A stretch of DNA of 64,000 nucleotides, taken from an uncultured Rhodopila sp. (GTDB lineage Bacteria > Pseudomonadota > Alphaproteobacteria > Acetobacterales > Acetobacteraceae). Below the pieces are notes generated by a model. It was not told the DNA's origin, did no database searches, and saw nothing but the letters and a program-made list of their open reading frames with translations. The stretch covers positions 124,001 through 188,000 of the forward strand of contig NZ_CAIWTY010000090.1 in assembly GCF_903915725.1 (NCBI RefSeq). The letters are read 5' to 3'. Shown in pieces: positions 1 to 8,948 of the stretch (positions are counted from its first letter, which is position 1; each line of letters begins with the position of its first letter). A program made the translations under genes and the position numbers.

Positions 1-699
1 CCTGAACGCATCGGTCTCGTCCAGGTTGCGGCGCAGATAGAGACCGAACACCGACAAGGCCGCGCCGATGGCGAAGGGTATCCGCCAGCCCCAGGCTTCC
101 AGCTCCGCCGGGGTGAAGGTTTGCTGCATCGTCAGCAAGGTCAGGCTGCCCAGCACCTGACCGCCGATGAGTGTGACATATTGGAACGAGCTGTAAAAGC
201 CGCGATGCTTCGACACCGCGACCTCGCTGAGATAGGTGGCGGAGGTGCCGTATTCCCCGCCCAGCGAAATCCCCTGGATCAGCCGCGCCGCCAGCAGCAG
301 CACCGGGGCGCCGATACCCAGCACGGCATAGGTTGGGGCGACGGCGATCAGGAAAGACCCCGCGCACATCAGGGTCACCGACAAGGTCAACGCCGCCCGC
401 CGCCCTGCCCTGTCGGCGTAGGCGCCGAGGATCCAGCCGCCGACGGGGCGGATCAGGAAGCCGAGGGCGTAGATACCGAAGGTGTTGAGAAGCTGGACGG
501 TCGGATTGGCGCCCGGAAAGAACGACTTCGCGAAATACAGGGCGAAGAAGTTGTAGACGTAGAAGTCGTACCATTCGATCAGATTGCCGATGGAACCACC
601 GAAGATGGACCGCAGGCGGTGGTGGACGGTGTCGATGTCCCGTCTCGGATAAACGGCTTGGCTCAAGGCTGGAGTCCTTCGGTCGTCTGGACCCTTCAT
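1..699 (-). CDS. MFS transporter, metabolite:H+ symporter type (C-terminus outside window)
   Basis: The gene runs off the left edge of the window, so only the first 233 residues are seen. The visible part has a short cytosolic N-terminus, then SIGNLIEWYDFYVYNFFALY (about residues 36-55), the hallmark of the metabolite:H+ symporter branch of the major facilitator superfamily (KgtP, ProP, ShiA relatives). The loop between TM2 and TM3 carries the family signature as GAYADRAGRR, and TM4-TM5 include RLIQGISLGGEYGTSATYL. Such carriers take up dicarboxylates, shikimate, proline-betaine or related small anions with protons across the inner membrane. The substrate cannot be told from this half. The ATG at 699 is chosen because it begins the continuous frame just ahead of the first family-conserved segment, but no clear Shine-Dalgarno precedes it. 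No partner gene is visible beside it. Confidence 0.88.
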   Translation of the reverse strand, partial: MKGPDDRRTPALSQAVYPRRDIDTVHHRLRSIFGGSIGNLIEWYDFYVYNFFALYFAKSFFPGANPTVQLLNTFGIYALGFLIRPVGGWILGAYADRAGRRAALTLSVTLMCAGSFLIAVAPTYAVLGIGAPVLLLAARLIQGISLGGEYGTSATYLSEVAVSKHRGFYSSFQYVTLIGGQVLGSLTLLTMQQTFTPAELEAWGWRIPFAIGAALSVFGLYLRRNLDETDAFR

Positions 700-879
700 G
701 GCCCGGAATCGGGCCGCCGGCAATGCGGGACCATAGGCGCCCCCGGTGTTTACCGGCGCACCGTCACCGCCGCCGCGGCCGTTTCTCCGGTATCCGCGGA
801 CATAGCGACCGCATGGTCTCGTGGCGCGAGACCACGAACGCATCGTTGGCGTAGATGATCTCGAACTACGTCTCGAACA

Positions 880-1290
880 TCAAAAAGGCCCGCAAGACGC
901 ATTGCTCGTTGCACGACCCAGAATGACGGCACTTGGAAAGCCCGAACCGGCTTCGATGATCCGGAGCGGTCTGAGGTACGGGATCATGCACGCCAGGATC
1001 TTGGCAGCGCCGATACCGCACATCACGTTGTCGACGAAGTAGCGATGCGCCGGGGCCTCGCGATCGGGGAAATCCAGCCCCGTCCGATGCGCCACGAGAC
1101 GCTCGAAGAACCCCTCCATAACGACGGATTCCAGCCCCGGCAATGCACCGCCGCCGGGCCGATGGGCACGCAGATCCACGATCGGGGGATAGAAGTGACC
1201 GGGGGGGGACGAACATGTGCGGCGCATTGTCGTGCCTTGCGCGGCGGTCAACAGCCTCTTGGCAGGTGACGAGTTCCAGGCGGTAGTCAA
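880..1290 (-). pseudogene. remnant of a class I SAM-dependent methyltransferase gene
   Basis: The minus strand encodes a stretch that matches, in my recognition, the N-terminal half of a class I methyltransferase family: GHFYPPIVDL, then LPGLE, FFERLVAHRTGLDFPDRE, then YFVDNVMCGIGAAKILACMI and the SAM-binding motif IIEAGSGFPSA. Right after the glycine loop the frame is lost and stops (RATSNASCGPF). The neighbouring frame at 866-1351 also ends within a few codons. No continuation of the Rossmann domain is found downstream towards 700. The intact family is roughly 250-300 residues, so more than half is gone. This looks like a frameshifted, truncated gene beside the polysaccharide genes. A short functional protein cannot be excluded but is unlikely. 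Confidence 0.55.
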
Positions 1291-1740
1291 CCGGGCTGTC
1301 GCCGGCCGTCAGGCGCTGCGACACAGAGGTCCCTCGCATGCTAAGTATCACGAAGGTTTGACCTCGACTTTGGCGATGCCCTTACTGTGCGTCGATGTCG
1401 AACCCCGGGGATCCTCTGCCCCGACACCCCGTAAACCGCCCCGCAATCACTTGAAACACAATAATTTCAGCGAAGCGCTGCCGCGGGTCAAGCATCACGA
1501 AATTTTGAAATAACCATCCTACCTGAAAATATGCCTCCACCACAGTGAATTTTTGACTTGTTCTAGGCTAGGTTTAATGACCATTATGTCTACGGCACCA
1601 TATCTCATTCATAATCGAACCGCATACCACCCGATCTCGGCACGCCTCGCGATCCCGGAGCGGAAACGCGATGCACCAGCGGAGTGGCTCACCGACGAAA
1701 CAAAACCTGAATACATATCGCGCAAAGCAGCAGCTCGCCA
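1291..1740. other. intergenic, AT-richer leader before the GT2 gene
   Basis: About 450 bases without a convincing gene. The stretch 1450-1650 is clearly richer in A and T than its surroundings. It contains promoter-like words (TTGACT at 1553-1558 and TTTAAT at 1573-1578), but their 14-base spacing is too short for a standard sigma-70 site. It probably carries the promoter of the glycosyltransferase gene at 1741. I see no RNA gene or repeat in it. Confidence 0.5.
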
Positions 1741-3615
1741 ATGAAACAGGCCCGTCCCTATCCATATTACTCCTCAGGCGAACCCGCGTATCTGGCGGAC
1801 AGGCTGCTCGGCCTATGGACGGACGACCTCCGGCCACGGTGCAAAAAGCTCGTGGCCAGCCTCCCCGAACGGGCGCAGCGGCCAGTGCAATCAGGTGCAA
1901 TCAAGTTGCGCGATGCCGTCCGCTCGCTGCGATTGCTTGCCCGATCAAATGCCTTCAGGAACGGCGGCAACGATCCCGCGCCGGCTCCCAATTACTACCG
2001 GTCGCCGCGCAAGCCCGCAAACCTTGCCTGGCGGCTGGCGGATATGGCCTATGCGCCGCGCTTTTCTATCGTTGTCCCGATCTCTGATGCTTCGGTGCAT
2101 CGCTTGGAACGCCTGGCCGCGTCCCTGGCCGAACAATGGTATCCGCATTGGCAACTGATCGTCGGGGGGCCCGACAGCGCGGAGACTACGGTTCGCGGCG
2201 CTCTGGCCGGATTTCGCGATGCGCGCATGCAGATCTGCTGCCAACAGGAGGACCGGGGCGCGGCTGCCGCGACCAATGCGGCGATCGAGCAGGCGCAAGG
2301 CGATTTCGTCGTGTTCGCGGAGCCCTGCGACGAACTGACCGCCGACTGCCTCTACGAACTCACGCTTGCCGTCATCAGGCAAGACCCAGACTTCATCTAT
2401 AGTGACGAAGATAGCATCGGCTTCGACGGGCAGCTAACCGATCCGTTTTTCAAGCCGGACTGGTCACCCGACACGTTCATGAGCCTGATGTTCGCCCGGC
2501 ACGTCATGTGCGTGCGCCGGATACTCCTCGATTCGGTGGGAATGCTGCATCCGGATTTCGAAGGCGGCCAGGATTACGACCTGGCGCTGCGCATCGTCGA
2601 GCAAACCAACCGTATCGCCCATATTCCAAAGATACTTTACCACGCGCATCGGCGTGGCCCGGGCGCTCCGCCAACCAGCGATGCGTCCCGCCGAGCCAGG
2701 GTGGCAGCTTTAGCCCGGCGCGGCATCGCCGGCAGCGTGGAACCGGTGCCCGGGGCCGCCGGATATTTCCGCGTCTGCTACGAAATGCGTGGCACACCGC
2801 TGATCTCGATCATCATCCCGACGAAAGACAATGCAGCGCTCCTGCGTCATTGCATTGACTCGATCGTAAGTCTTTCGAGCTACCGAAATGTGGAGATCAT
2901 CGTTATTGACAACGGGTCGAGCGACCCCGAGGCGATTGAAACGCTGCGGCAACTTGCCAACCAGGACCGCGTCACGGTCATCAACCACGATCGGCCGTTC
3001 AACTACTCCGCGATCAACAATGCCGGCGCAAACTACGCGCGTGGCGATTTGCTATTGTTCCTCAACGACGACACCGAAGTCCTCACGCCGGACTGGCTCG
3101 AACGCATGGCGGGTTATGCGCAACTGGAGCATGTCGGCGCCGCCGGCGCCAAACTGCTGTATCCCGGCACGCGGACGATTCAACATGCCGGCGTTCTGAA
3201 CCTTGCCGGCGGCCCGAGCCAGGCGCTGGCGCACCGGAATGCCGACGATCCCGGGTACTTCATGCGCGGGCTTCTCGAATATAACTGGATTGCCGTGACC
3301 GGCGCCTGCCTCATGATCGAGCGGCGAAAATTCGACGCCGTCGGCGGTTTCAATGAATGCCTGCCGATCGCGTATAATGATGTGGATCTGTGCTTCAAGC
3401 TGATCGGTTCGGGTTTTTATAATGTGACGTGTTCGGCGGTCGAGCTTGTTCACCACGAATCCATGAGCCGCGGGTCGGATCATCTGTCGCCGGAAAAGCT
3501 CGCGCGGTTAGCCGCCGAAAGAAAGTATCTCTACAAAAGGCACCCTCATTTCAATAAGCGCGATCCGTTCTATAGTCATAAGTTAGGTCCTGACGGCGCC
3601 GTTCGGGTGCAATAA
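1741..3615 (+). CDS. glycosyltransferase with two GT2 domains
   Basis: A 624-residue cytosolic protein with two family-2 glycosyltransferase (GT-A fold) modules. The first, about residues 107-330, begins FSIVVPISDASVHRLERLA and carries the metal-binding region as FIYSDEDSI. The second, about 352-590, begins PLISIIIPTKDNAALLRHC, with VIDNGSSD and the metal-binding LLFLNDDTEVL, then the acceptor-side segment VGGFNECLPIAYNDVDLC. Tandem GT2 proteins of this size usually extend the glycan of O-antigen, capsule or exopolysaccharide from nucleotide sugars. The first module has weaker motifs and may be regulatory or have another specificity. The ATG at 1741 has no strong Shine-Dalgarno. The gene converges on the three-domain enzyme that ends 13 bases away, so the two form a small glycan locus. 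Sugar and acceptor are unknown. Confidence 0.9.
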   Translation: MKQARPYPYYSSGEPAYLADRLLGLWTDDLRPRCKKLVASLPERAQRPVQSGAIKLRDAVRSLRLLARSNAFRNGGNDPAPAPNYYRSPRKPANLAWRLADMAYAPRFSIVVPISDASVHRLERLAASLAEQWYPHWQLIVGGPDSAETTVRGALAGFRDARMQICCQQEDRGAAAATNAAIEQAQGDFVVFAEPCDELTADCLYELTLAVIRQDPDFIYSDEDSIGFDGQLTDPFFKPDWSPDTFMSLMFARHVMCVRRILLDSVGMLHPDFEGGQDYDLALRIVEQTNRIAHIPKILYHAHRRGPGAPPTSDASRRARVAALARRGIAGSVEPVPGAAGYFRVCYEMRGTPLISIIIPTKDNAALLRHCIDSIVSLSSYRNVEIIVIDNGSSDPEAIETLRQLANQDRVTVINHDRPFNYSAINNAGANYARGDLLLFLNDDTEVLTPDWLERMAGYAQLEHVGAAGAKLLYPGTRTIQHAGVLNLAGGPSQALAHRNADDPGYFMRGLLEYNWIAVTGACLMIERRKFDAVGGFNECLPIAYNDVDLCFKLIGSGFYNVTCSAVELVHHESMSRGSDHLSPEKLARLAAERKYLYKRHPHFNKRDPFYSHKLGPDGAVRVQ

Positions 3616-3628
3616 TCTTCCCCGTGGT

Positions 3629-6600
3629 TCAGGCGGCGGCAACTTGGCGAAGGTCTGCGGCCTTGTGCCTGCCGACGGCGTCAAATGCCGACACCAGGGC
3701 GTCGCGCACCGCTTCCGGAGAGAAGCGCGCCGCAACGTAAGCCGATTGCGCCGCGGCGCGCGCCGTCCACAGCGCATCGTCACGCAGCAGGCGGACAACG
3801 GCGGCGGCGAAGCCATCCGCATCGGCAACCACGTCGCATACCGCCTCGATGCCAGCCAGGCCCTGCGCGCCGATGGGCGTGGTCACCAGCGGCACGCCGC
3901 GGTGCATCGCTTCCACGACCTTGAGCTTGACGCCGGCGCCAAAGCGGAGCGGGCACACCGCCACACGGGCCGAGGCATAGTAACGATCAAGATCCTCCTC
4001 GCTGACATGGCCGGTGACCGTGACGCCGCCGCCCGCCAGGGCGAGCACCACTTGCGCCGGGTTTGAGCCAACCAGCGCCAGCGGCAGGCCCGGGTAGGCG
4101 GCGCGAATACGCGGAAGAACCTCTCGCACCAGCCAGATTGCGGCATCGACGTTGGGCGGATGCGCGAAACCGGCAACGAAAACAAGCCCGGCCTCAGCCG
4201 CGGGAGGCCGGGCACGGATTGTCTTGGGCGGCGGCAAGGGGTAGGCCGGCACGGCTTTGGCGACGATGCCAGGCTCCAGCCTGCGTGCTTCGGCAGCCTC
4301 CTGCTCGGACAGGTAAAGCACGAGATCAACCGATCGCCAGATGCGCCGCTCCAGCGCTTCCGCCGCATCGGCGGCGGCGGACTTGACCGGGTCCTTGTCG
4401 GCGCCCGGCTCCAGCCGCATACGCGCGTGGTGCAGATCATGGCCGTAGAAAACCACCGGCGCGCGACAATGCATCGCAAGCTGATCGAGTACTTCCTCGG
4501 CTACGCACGGCCGGGATACCAGTACCTCGTCGATCTCGGCGCCGTTGACGGCGATCCATTCGGCGAAGGACCCGGACCAGGGATCGTACAGCACTTCGAT
4601 CCCCCGGCGCTGCAAAATCTCGGTATAGCCCGGGGAGCGAACCCTGTTGGCCGGGAAGAATTTCACCACGCGCCCGGATTCGATCAAGGCGTCCATGACG
4701 CCGAGGATCGCGCGCGAACCGGCGTCCCGATCCGGCTCCGGCACGTAATGGTCGATCACCAGCGTGACGGTGCGGCCGACAGAGCGGTCGCGAGCGCGCA
4801 TGACACGCTGGCCGTTGGGAAGGTGTTCGCGTTGCAGCGTCTCCCGCCACCGCGCCACCATCTTCCCGGCATTCGCTACCTGGAATGCCTTGATCCCGGA
4901 TGACGTGTCGGTGCCGTGCGACACGCCTTCAAAATGCACAACACTCGCCTCCGGGTGATAGACCACGCGCAAGCCGGCGGCCCGTATGCGGAAAGCCAGA
5001 TCGGTGTCTTCGTAGTAGGCCGGCAGGAACAACTCGTCGAAACCGCCGAGCTGCTGCCAGGTCTCGCGGCGGAGCATGATCGCCGCGCCGGATATGTAGT
5101 CTACGTCGCGAATGTAGTTGTATTCCGGCTTGGCCGGATCGTCCCGGTGGCCATAGTTCCATGCCGAACCGTCACACCAGACGATTCCCCCCGCCTCCTG
5201 CTGAAGGCCGTCGGGATACATCAGGCGCGCGCCCGCCAGACCGATGTCCGGGCGCGCCAGCAGAAGTTCAGCCAGTGTATCGATGGCCCCCGGCAGGACC
5301 ACGGTGTCGTTGTTGAGGAGCATCACCAACTTGCCGCGTGCGAGACCTGCGGCTTCGTTACATGACCGCAGAAAACCGCGGTTGTTCTCCCACTTCACCA
5401 AACGCAGGTTGCTGATCGCTCGCAGTTCGTCGACCCGCGCGTCGCCGGACGCATCATCGGCAACAATGATCTCAAACGAAACATGCGGCGCCGATCGGCT
5501 GATCGAACCGAGGCAGCGGAGGGTGTAGTCCACCTGACCGCAGGCCGGTATGATAATAGAAACAACCGGTTCGCCGGCGGGCGGGAGCAAAATCCGCGCC
5601 GGGGCGGGTACCGGATCCGCCGCGCCCGGAAGGGAGGCAACGCCTCGCGTTTCGGCGGCCGAGGCAGCGAGCCTTTGCCGATGCTGTCGCCATAGGCGCA
5701 GCTTGACGAAGATCTGTCCGGTCAGGGTCCAGTAAAGCACCCTGGCCGGGCGTCTGATGACGCGGGCTGCGCCCGGGAACGTCCGGCCAGCCACCCGCAG
5801 CGGCGCGCCGGCTTGCCACCACGTGCTTAAAAGCATCGCATTGACCTGTTCGGTCAGCGACGCGTTTCGCTCGCCGCTATGCCGAAGCTGTTCGGAGAGG
5901 CGGTCGCGTTCGGCCTGCGCCTCTGCCAGATCCCGGGCTGCGCGGTCAGCCTCCTGCCTGACCCGCGGCAGCGCAGCCGCCGCGTTGATCGTCTGGTCGA
6001 TCGCGGCGGTATCGCTGTAAACGCTGGATCCCGGCTCCGGTATCGGCAGATCGCTGGCGACGGCGATCAGATAGAAGGCGCGCGACAATCCCGGCATCGC
6101 CTCCATCATGTCGGCGGCGCGACGCTCATAGCTGCGCCACCCTGCCACGTCCGCGTCCGCAGGCGCCATGACCGAGCCGAGCAGAGGACGCTGTTTGAGC
6201 ATCCGGTGGTGAACGAAGAAGTGGTTCAGCAGCGTGGCAAATTCCGGACGGGTCAGCTCCAGCACGTGATACCGGTTCACCGGCTGGCCCAGCGCCGAAT
6301 AGACATCGCGGTCGGGCGTGCTGATGACAAGCACGCCGCCCGGACGCAGGACGCGGCGGATCTCGGTCAGGAACGCCCATTGGTCGCGGAGGTGCTCAAG
6401 CGTCTCGAAACTGACCACGACGTCGAACGCCGCGTCGTCCAGCGGCAACGCAACGGCATCGCCCTGCAGGAATTCGAGGTTGCTGCCGGTGTAGGATGCG
6501 CGTGCATGCGCCACCGCGGCGGCATCGATCTCAACCCCGACCGCCCGCCGGGCGACGCCCGCGAGCAGAGCGGTTCCATAGCCTTCGCCCGAAGCAACAT

Positions 6601-6790
6601 CGAGCACATCCTTGCCGACGCACAGATCTCGGGCGACGCAGTAGCGATGGAGATGCTCGAAAGCGATCTGGCCCTCGACAGCGCTCGTCATACGCTCCCC
6701 GGTGAAGGGGAGCGCCTGCGCCGGGCGAGGCAATGCGAAATTGCCGTCAGCGGCACGTGACCACGGTGCGAGGACCGATGTATCCGGCAT
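3629..6790 (-). CDS. three-domain methyltransferase-GT2-GT4 glycan enzyme
   Basis: A 1053-residue fusion. Residues 1-215 form a class I SAM methyltransferase (motif I DVLDVASGEGYG at 61-72; VVSFETLEHL; VLRPGGVLVISTPDRD). Residues about 275-325 are charged and heptad-like (AEAQAERDRLSEQLRHSGER), probably a coiled coil. Residues about 406-640 are a GT2 domain (PVVSIIIPACGQ, VADDASGD, LLNNDTVVL, LPAYYEDTDLAFRIR). Residues about 673-1045 resemble a GT4 enzyme (VIDHYVPEPDRDAGSRAI, VAGFAHPPNVDAA, PLRFGAGVKLKVVEAMHRG). Such chains make and methylate surface polysaccharide, and the methyl group may cap the growing glycan. That role is inferred from architecture, since the substrate is not visible. 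The ATG at 6790 sits behind a GC-rich leader, and an AT-rich stretch at 6920-6955 may hold its promoter. All three modules keep their core motifs, so the fusion looks functional. Confidence 0.9.
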   Translation of the reverse strand: MPDTSVLAPWSRAADGNFALPRPAQALPFTGERMTSAVEGQIAFEHLHRYCVARDLCVGKDVLDVASGEGYGTALLAGVARRAVGVEIDAAAVAHARASYTGSNLEFLQGDAVALPLDDAAFDVVVSFETLEHLRDQWAFLTEIRRVLRPGGVLVISTPDRDVYSALGQPVNRYHVLELTRPEFATLLNHFFVHHRMLKQRPLLGSVMAPADADVAGWRSYERRAADMMEAMPGLSRAFYLIAVASDLPIPEPGSSVYSDTAAIDQTINAAAALPRVRQEADRAARDLAEAQAERDRLSEQLRHSGERNASLTEQVNAMLLSTWWQAGAPLRVAGRTFPGAARVIRRPARVLYWTLTGQIFVKLRLWRQHRQRLAASAAETRGVASLPGAADPVPAPARILLPPAGEPVVSIIIPACGQVDYTLRCLGSISRSAPHVSFEIIVADDASGDARVDELRAISNLRLVKWENNRGFLRSCNEAAGLARGKLVMLLNNDTVVLPGAIDTLAELLLARPDIGLAGARLMYPDGLQQEAGGIVWCDGSAWNYGHRDDPAKPEYNYIRDVDYISGAAIMLRRETWQQLGGFDELFLPAYYEDTDLAFRIRAAGLRVVYHPEASVVHFEGVSHGTDTSSGIKAFQVANAGKMVARWRETLQREHLPNGQRVMRARDRSVGRTVTLVIDHYVPEPDRDAGSRAILGVMDALIESGRVVKFFPANRVRSPGYTEILQRRGIEVLYDPWSGSFAEWIAVNGAEIDEVLVSRPCVAEEVLDQLAMHCRAPVVFYGHDLHHARMRLEPGADKDPVKSAAADAAEALERRIWRSVDLVLYLSEQEAAEARRLEPGIVAKAVPAYPLPPPKTIRARPPAAEAGLVFVAGFAHPPNVDAAIWLVREVLPRIRAAYPGLPLALVGSNPAQVVLALAGGGVTVTGHVSEEDLDRYYASARVAVCPLRFGAGVKLKVVEAMHRGVPLVTTPIGAQGLAGIEAVCDVVADADGFAAAVVRLLRDDALWTARAAAQSAYVAARFSPEAVRDALVSAFDAVGRHKAADLRQVAAA

Positions 6791-6984
6791 GCCCGGGGTT
6801 GCCCCTTACCAAGCTAAGATTATCGCCGCGGCCCGCTATCGGGATGCCGTGACTGTGTCCCGCCAGACGATCGGAGGCGACGCCAGTCCCGACGCCGGTG
6901 CCGGAACCCCGTACACAAGACGTTAGCTAGTGCTAATATAATATAATTGGGTTATCGATGCAACCGTTTTGGCGATTCGTACCT

Positions 6985-8043
6985 CTAGTGCGAAGTGCCG
7001 CGCATCCGGTCCTGAAAATACTGCCACGTCGCCTGTCGCTGCGCCGGAGTCAGGTTCTGCACCCCTTTCTCCGCCAGGAACTTGTCGAACCCCGCCTGCA
7101 AAGAGTCCGGTTCGCTCCCGGGACCGTGCCGCGCCAGCCAGTCCGCCGCGGGCTGGAACCGGGTCCAGCCCGGTTGTGCCGCGGCAAGATTGACATCGTG
7201 CCACTTCGGATGATGCGGCGGCTTCAGCAGCTCGGGAAACTTCGTGAAGAAGGTATCGACGAACAGCGCAAGATTGCGATAGCGCGACGTATTCGGCTGC
7301 CAGGCGAATACCGCCAGGGCGACGCCGACGCCGATAGTCTCCACCGTCTCGTCCTCGGGGATCAGCGTCGGGTAATCCGCGTGGGTCAACAGCCCGCCGG
7401 GCAGGTAGTTCTTCTCCAGCACCTCATTCGAGGGTATCGGCAGGAAGTGCAGCCCGGTCCCGGCGGGCGCGTTGACGAAAAGACGGATCGGCTTGCCCGC
7501 GGCATAGACATTGGCGGCGAGTTCGCCTCGCCGCAGCTTGTCCTGGCCAATCGTCGGCTCCTCGGAACGGAAGTCGGGCTTGATGCCCAGGGTGGCGAAG
7601 ACCGTCCGGGCGGTCAGGTTCGTCCCGGCGCCTTCGACGTCGATATTGACGGGCTTGCCCTCAAGGTCCGCCAGAGCCTTGATGTCCGCCCGGGCGCACA
7701 CATGCACGTCCTGGTCGTATAGCTTGCATATATATTGTATCTTCGACAGCTCCCCCGGGTACATTTTCGCCTCCCGGGCGTAAACCAGCGCGTCGGTGGC
7801 CACCAGGGCCAGGTCCACGCCCGGCAGATGCAGCAGGTCGCCGATATTCTGCAGCGACCCCTTCCCGACGATCGGCACCACCCGCAACGTGTCGGAGTTC
7901 ATCACCGACGTCAGGTCGGTTGCCACCCGCATGAACGTCCCATCGATTTCGCCGCCCATGATGCCGATGGTGGCGGGCGGCGGGGCCGCCCCGGTCAGCA
8001 GCGAGGCAGCCGGCAAGGCGGTCAGCAGGAAGCGGCGGTTCAT
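6985..8043 (-). CDS. TAXI family TRAP transporter solute-binding protein
   Basis: A 352-residue periplasmic protein starting MNRRFLLTALPAASLLTGAA, a signal peptide with a Tat-like double arginine. The mature part follows the TAXI (TRAP-associated extracytoplasmic immunogenic) fold: ATIGIMGGEIDGTFMRVATD, then VDLALVATDALVYARE, DIKALADLEGKPVNIDVEGA and GTNLTARTVFATLGI. TAXI proteins capture carboxylates or amino acids for a fused TRAP permease. No DctM/DctQ-like permease is present in the window, so this is an orphan receptor or serves a distant one. I start it at ATG 8043 because GAGG lies five bases upstream; a GTG at 8049 is the alternative. The upstream gene's stop lies at 8046-8048, so the two genes are almost certainly co-transcribed. 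Confidence 0.87.
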   Translation of the reverse strand: MNRRFLLTALPAASLLTGAAPPPATIGIMGGEIDGTFMRVATDLTSVMNSDTLRVVPIVGKGSLQNIGDLLHLPGVDLALVATDALVYAREAKMYPGELSKIQYICKLYDQDVHVCARADIKALADLEGKPVNIDVEGAGTNLTARTVFATLGIKPDFRSEEPTIGQDKLRRGELAANVYAAGKPIRLFVNAPAGTGLHFLPIPSNEVLEKNYLPGGLLTHADYPTLIPEDETVETIGVGVALAVFAWQPNTSRYRNLALFVDTFFTKFPELLKPPHHPKWHDVNLAAAQPGWTRFQPAADWLARHGPGSEPDSLQAGFDKFLAEKGVQNLTPAQRQATWQYFQDRMRGTSH

Positions 8044-8045
8044 GA

Positions 8046-8768
8046 TCACCTCGCGGACAGAGCTTGAAGCAAGGGTGCGGCCTCCGGGTCGCCCAACTCG
8101 GCGGCGCGCTGATACCAGTGACGAGCCGCCGCGGGATCCGCATCGATGCCGCCGACGACGGTTCTGCCGAGGTAAGCCGGATCGTACAGGCGCCCGAGAT
8201 CGCGAGCGGCGACGGCGTTTCCGCGCCCCGCGGCACTGGCATAGAAGCGCCTGGCTCCGGATATATCGCCGGTTCGTTCGGCATCCTCTCCCCGGGCGAG
8301 CAGTTCCGCGGCACGCGCGTCGGGCGAGCGGACCGTCAGCCTCGGCGCCGGATCGGGCGTGGGGGAGGCGGGAGGCGCTACCGGGCCGGCGGGCGCAGGA
8401 GGCGCCAGTCTGGCGGCGGGCGGTTCCACTGCCGGCGCTGCGAGCGGGGGAAGCGGCTTCGGCTGCAGTTGTTGCATAAGCTGCTGTTGTTCCTTGCGGT
8501 CGCGTTCGAGCAGCTCCGAGAAGGCGGCAAGCTCCTTCGATGTCGCCGTCGGCGCAAGTTGGAACAACGCAATGACGGTATCGGCCAGATTGTCGCCCGG
8601 AGGCTCCCAGCGGCGGCCGGCTGCTGATTCAGCCTGCGCCTTGGCCAGCAAGTCGGCGAAAGTCGGTTCAGCGGCGACGACCGGCACAGCCAGACAAAGG
8701 ATGAGAAGGCCGCCACCAATCCATGCCGGCACGCTGAGGCTTCGAAACGTATCCGCGTGGATGCGCAT
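8046..8768 (-). CDS. secreted Sel1-repeat (TPR-like) protein
   Basis: A 240-residue protein with an N-terminal hydrophobic segment (VPAWIGGGLLILCLAVPVV, about 13-31) followed by VAAEP, a plausible signal-peptide cleavage site. The middle (about 95-150) is rich in proline and alanine and probably unstructured. The C-terminal 90 residues contain Sel1-like repeats: SGARRFYASAAGRGNAVAARD, LGRLYDP, then DPAAARHWYQRAAELGDPEA. Sel1 repeats mediate protein-protein contacts, often in the periplasm. Its close coupling to the TAXI binding protein suggests a shared envelope role, but that is inference and I do not recognise a specific function. An AT-rich divergent region of about 180 bases separates it from hrcA. 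Confidence 0.75.
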   Translation of the reverse strand: MRIHADTFRSLSVPAWIGGGLLILCLAVPVVAAEPTFADLLAKAQAESAAGRRWEPPGDNLADTVIALFQLAPTATSKELAAFSELLERDRKEQQQLMQQLQPKPLPPLAAPAVEPPAARLAPPAPAGPVAPPASPTPDPAPRLTVRSPDARAAELLARGEDAERTGDISGARRFYASAAGRGNAVAARDLGRLYDPAYLGRTVVGGIDADPAAARHWYQRAAELGDPEAAPLLQALSAR

Positions 8769-8895
8769 TGGATTTAATTATCCTTCACGCTCCTATCGGC
8801 CTCCGATTGTCGGGACGCACAATTGAAATAATCTTGAGCGAGCCGCCGATTGGCCGCGGAACAGAGGCAGCGGCGTTCCGGATAAGGCAATTTCA

Positions 8896-8924
8896 TTGAC
8901 CAATCAGCCGGGGCATCTTATTAT
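8896..8924 (+). promoter_or_regulatory. sigma-70 type promoter of hrcA
   Basis: TTGACC at 8896-8901 and TATTAT at 8919-8924 are separated by 17 bases, close to the housekeeping consensus. Transcription would start near 8931, giving a very short leader before the ATG at 8949. A GGAG lies at 8933-8936, 12 bases before that ATG. No CIRCE inverted repeat (TTAGCACTC-N9-GAGTGCTAA) is seen here. Confidence 0.6.
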
Positions 8925-8948
8925 AAATGGTTGGAGTTTTTAATCTTA

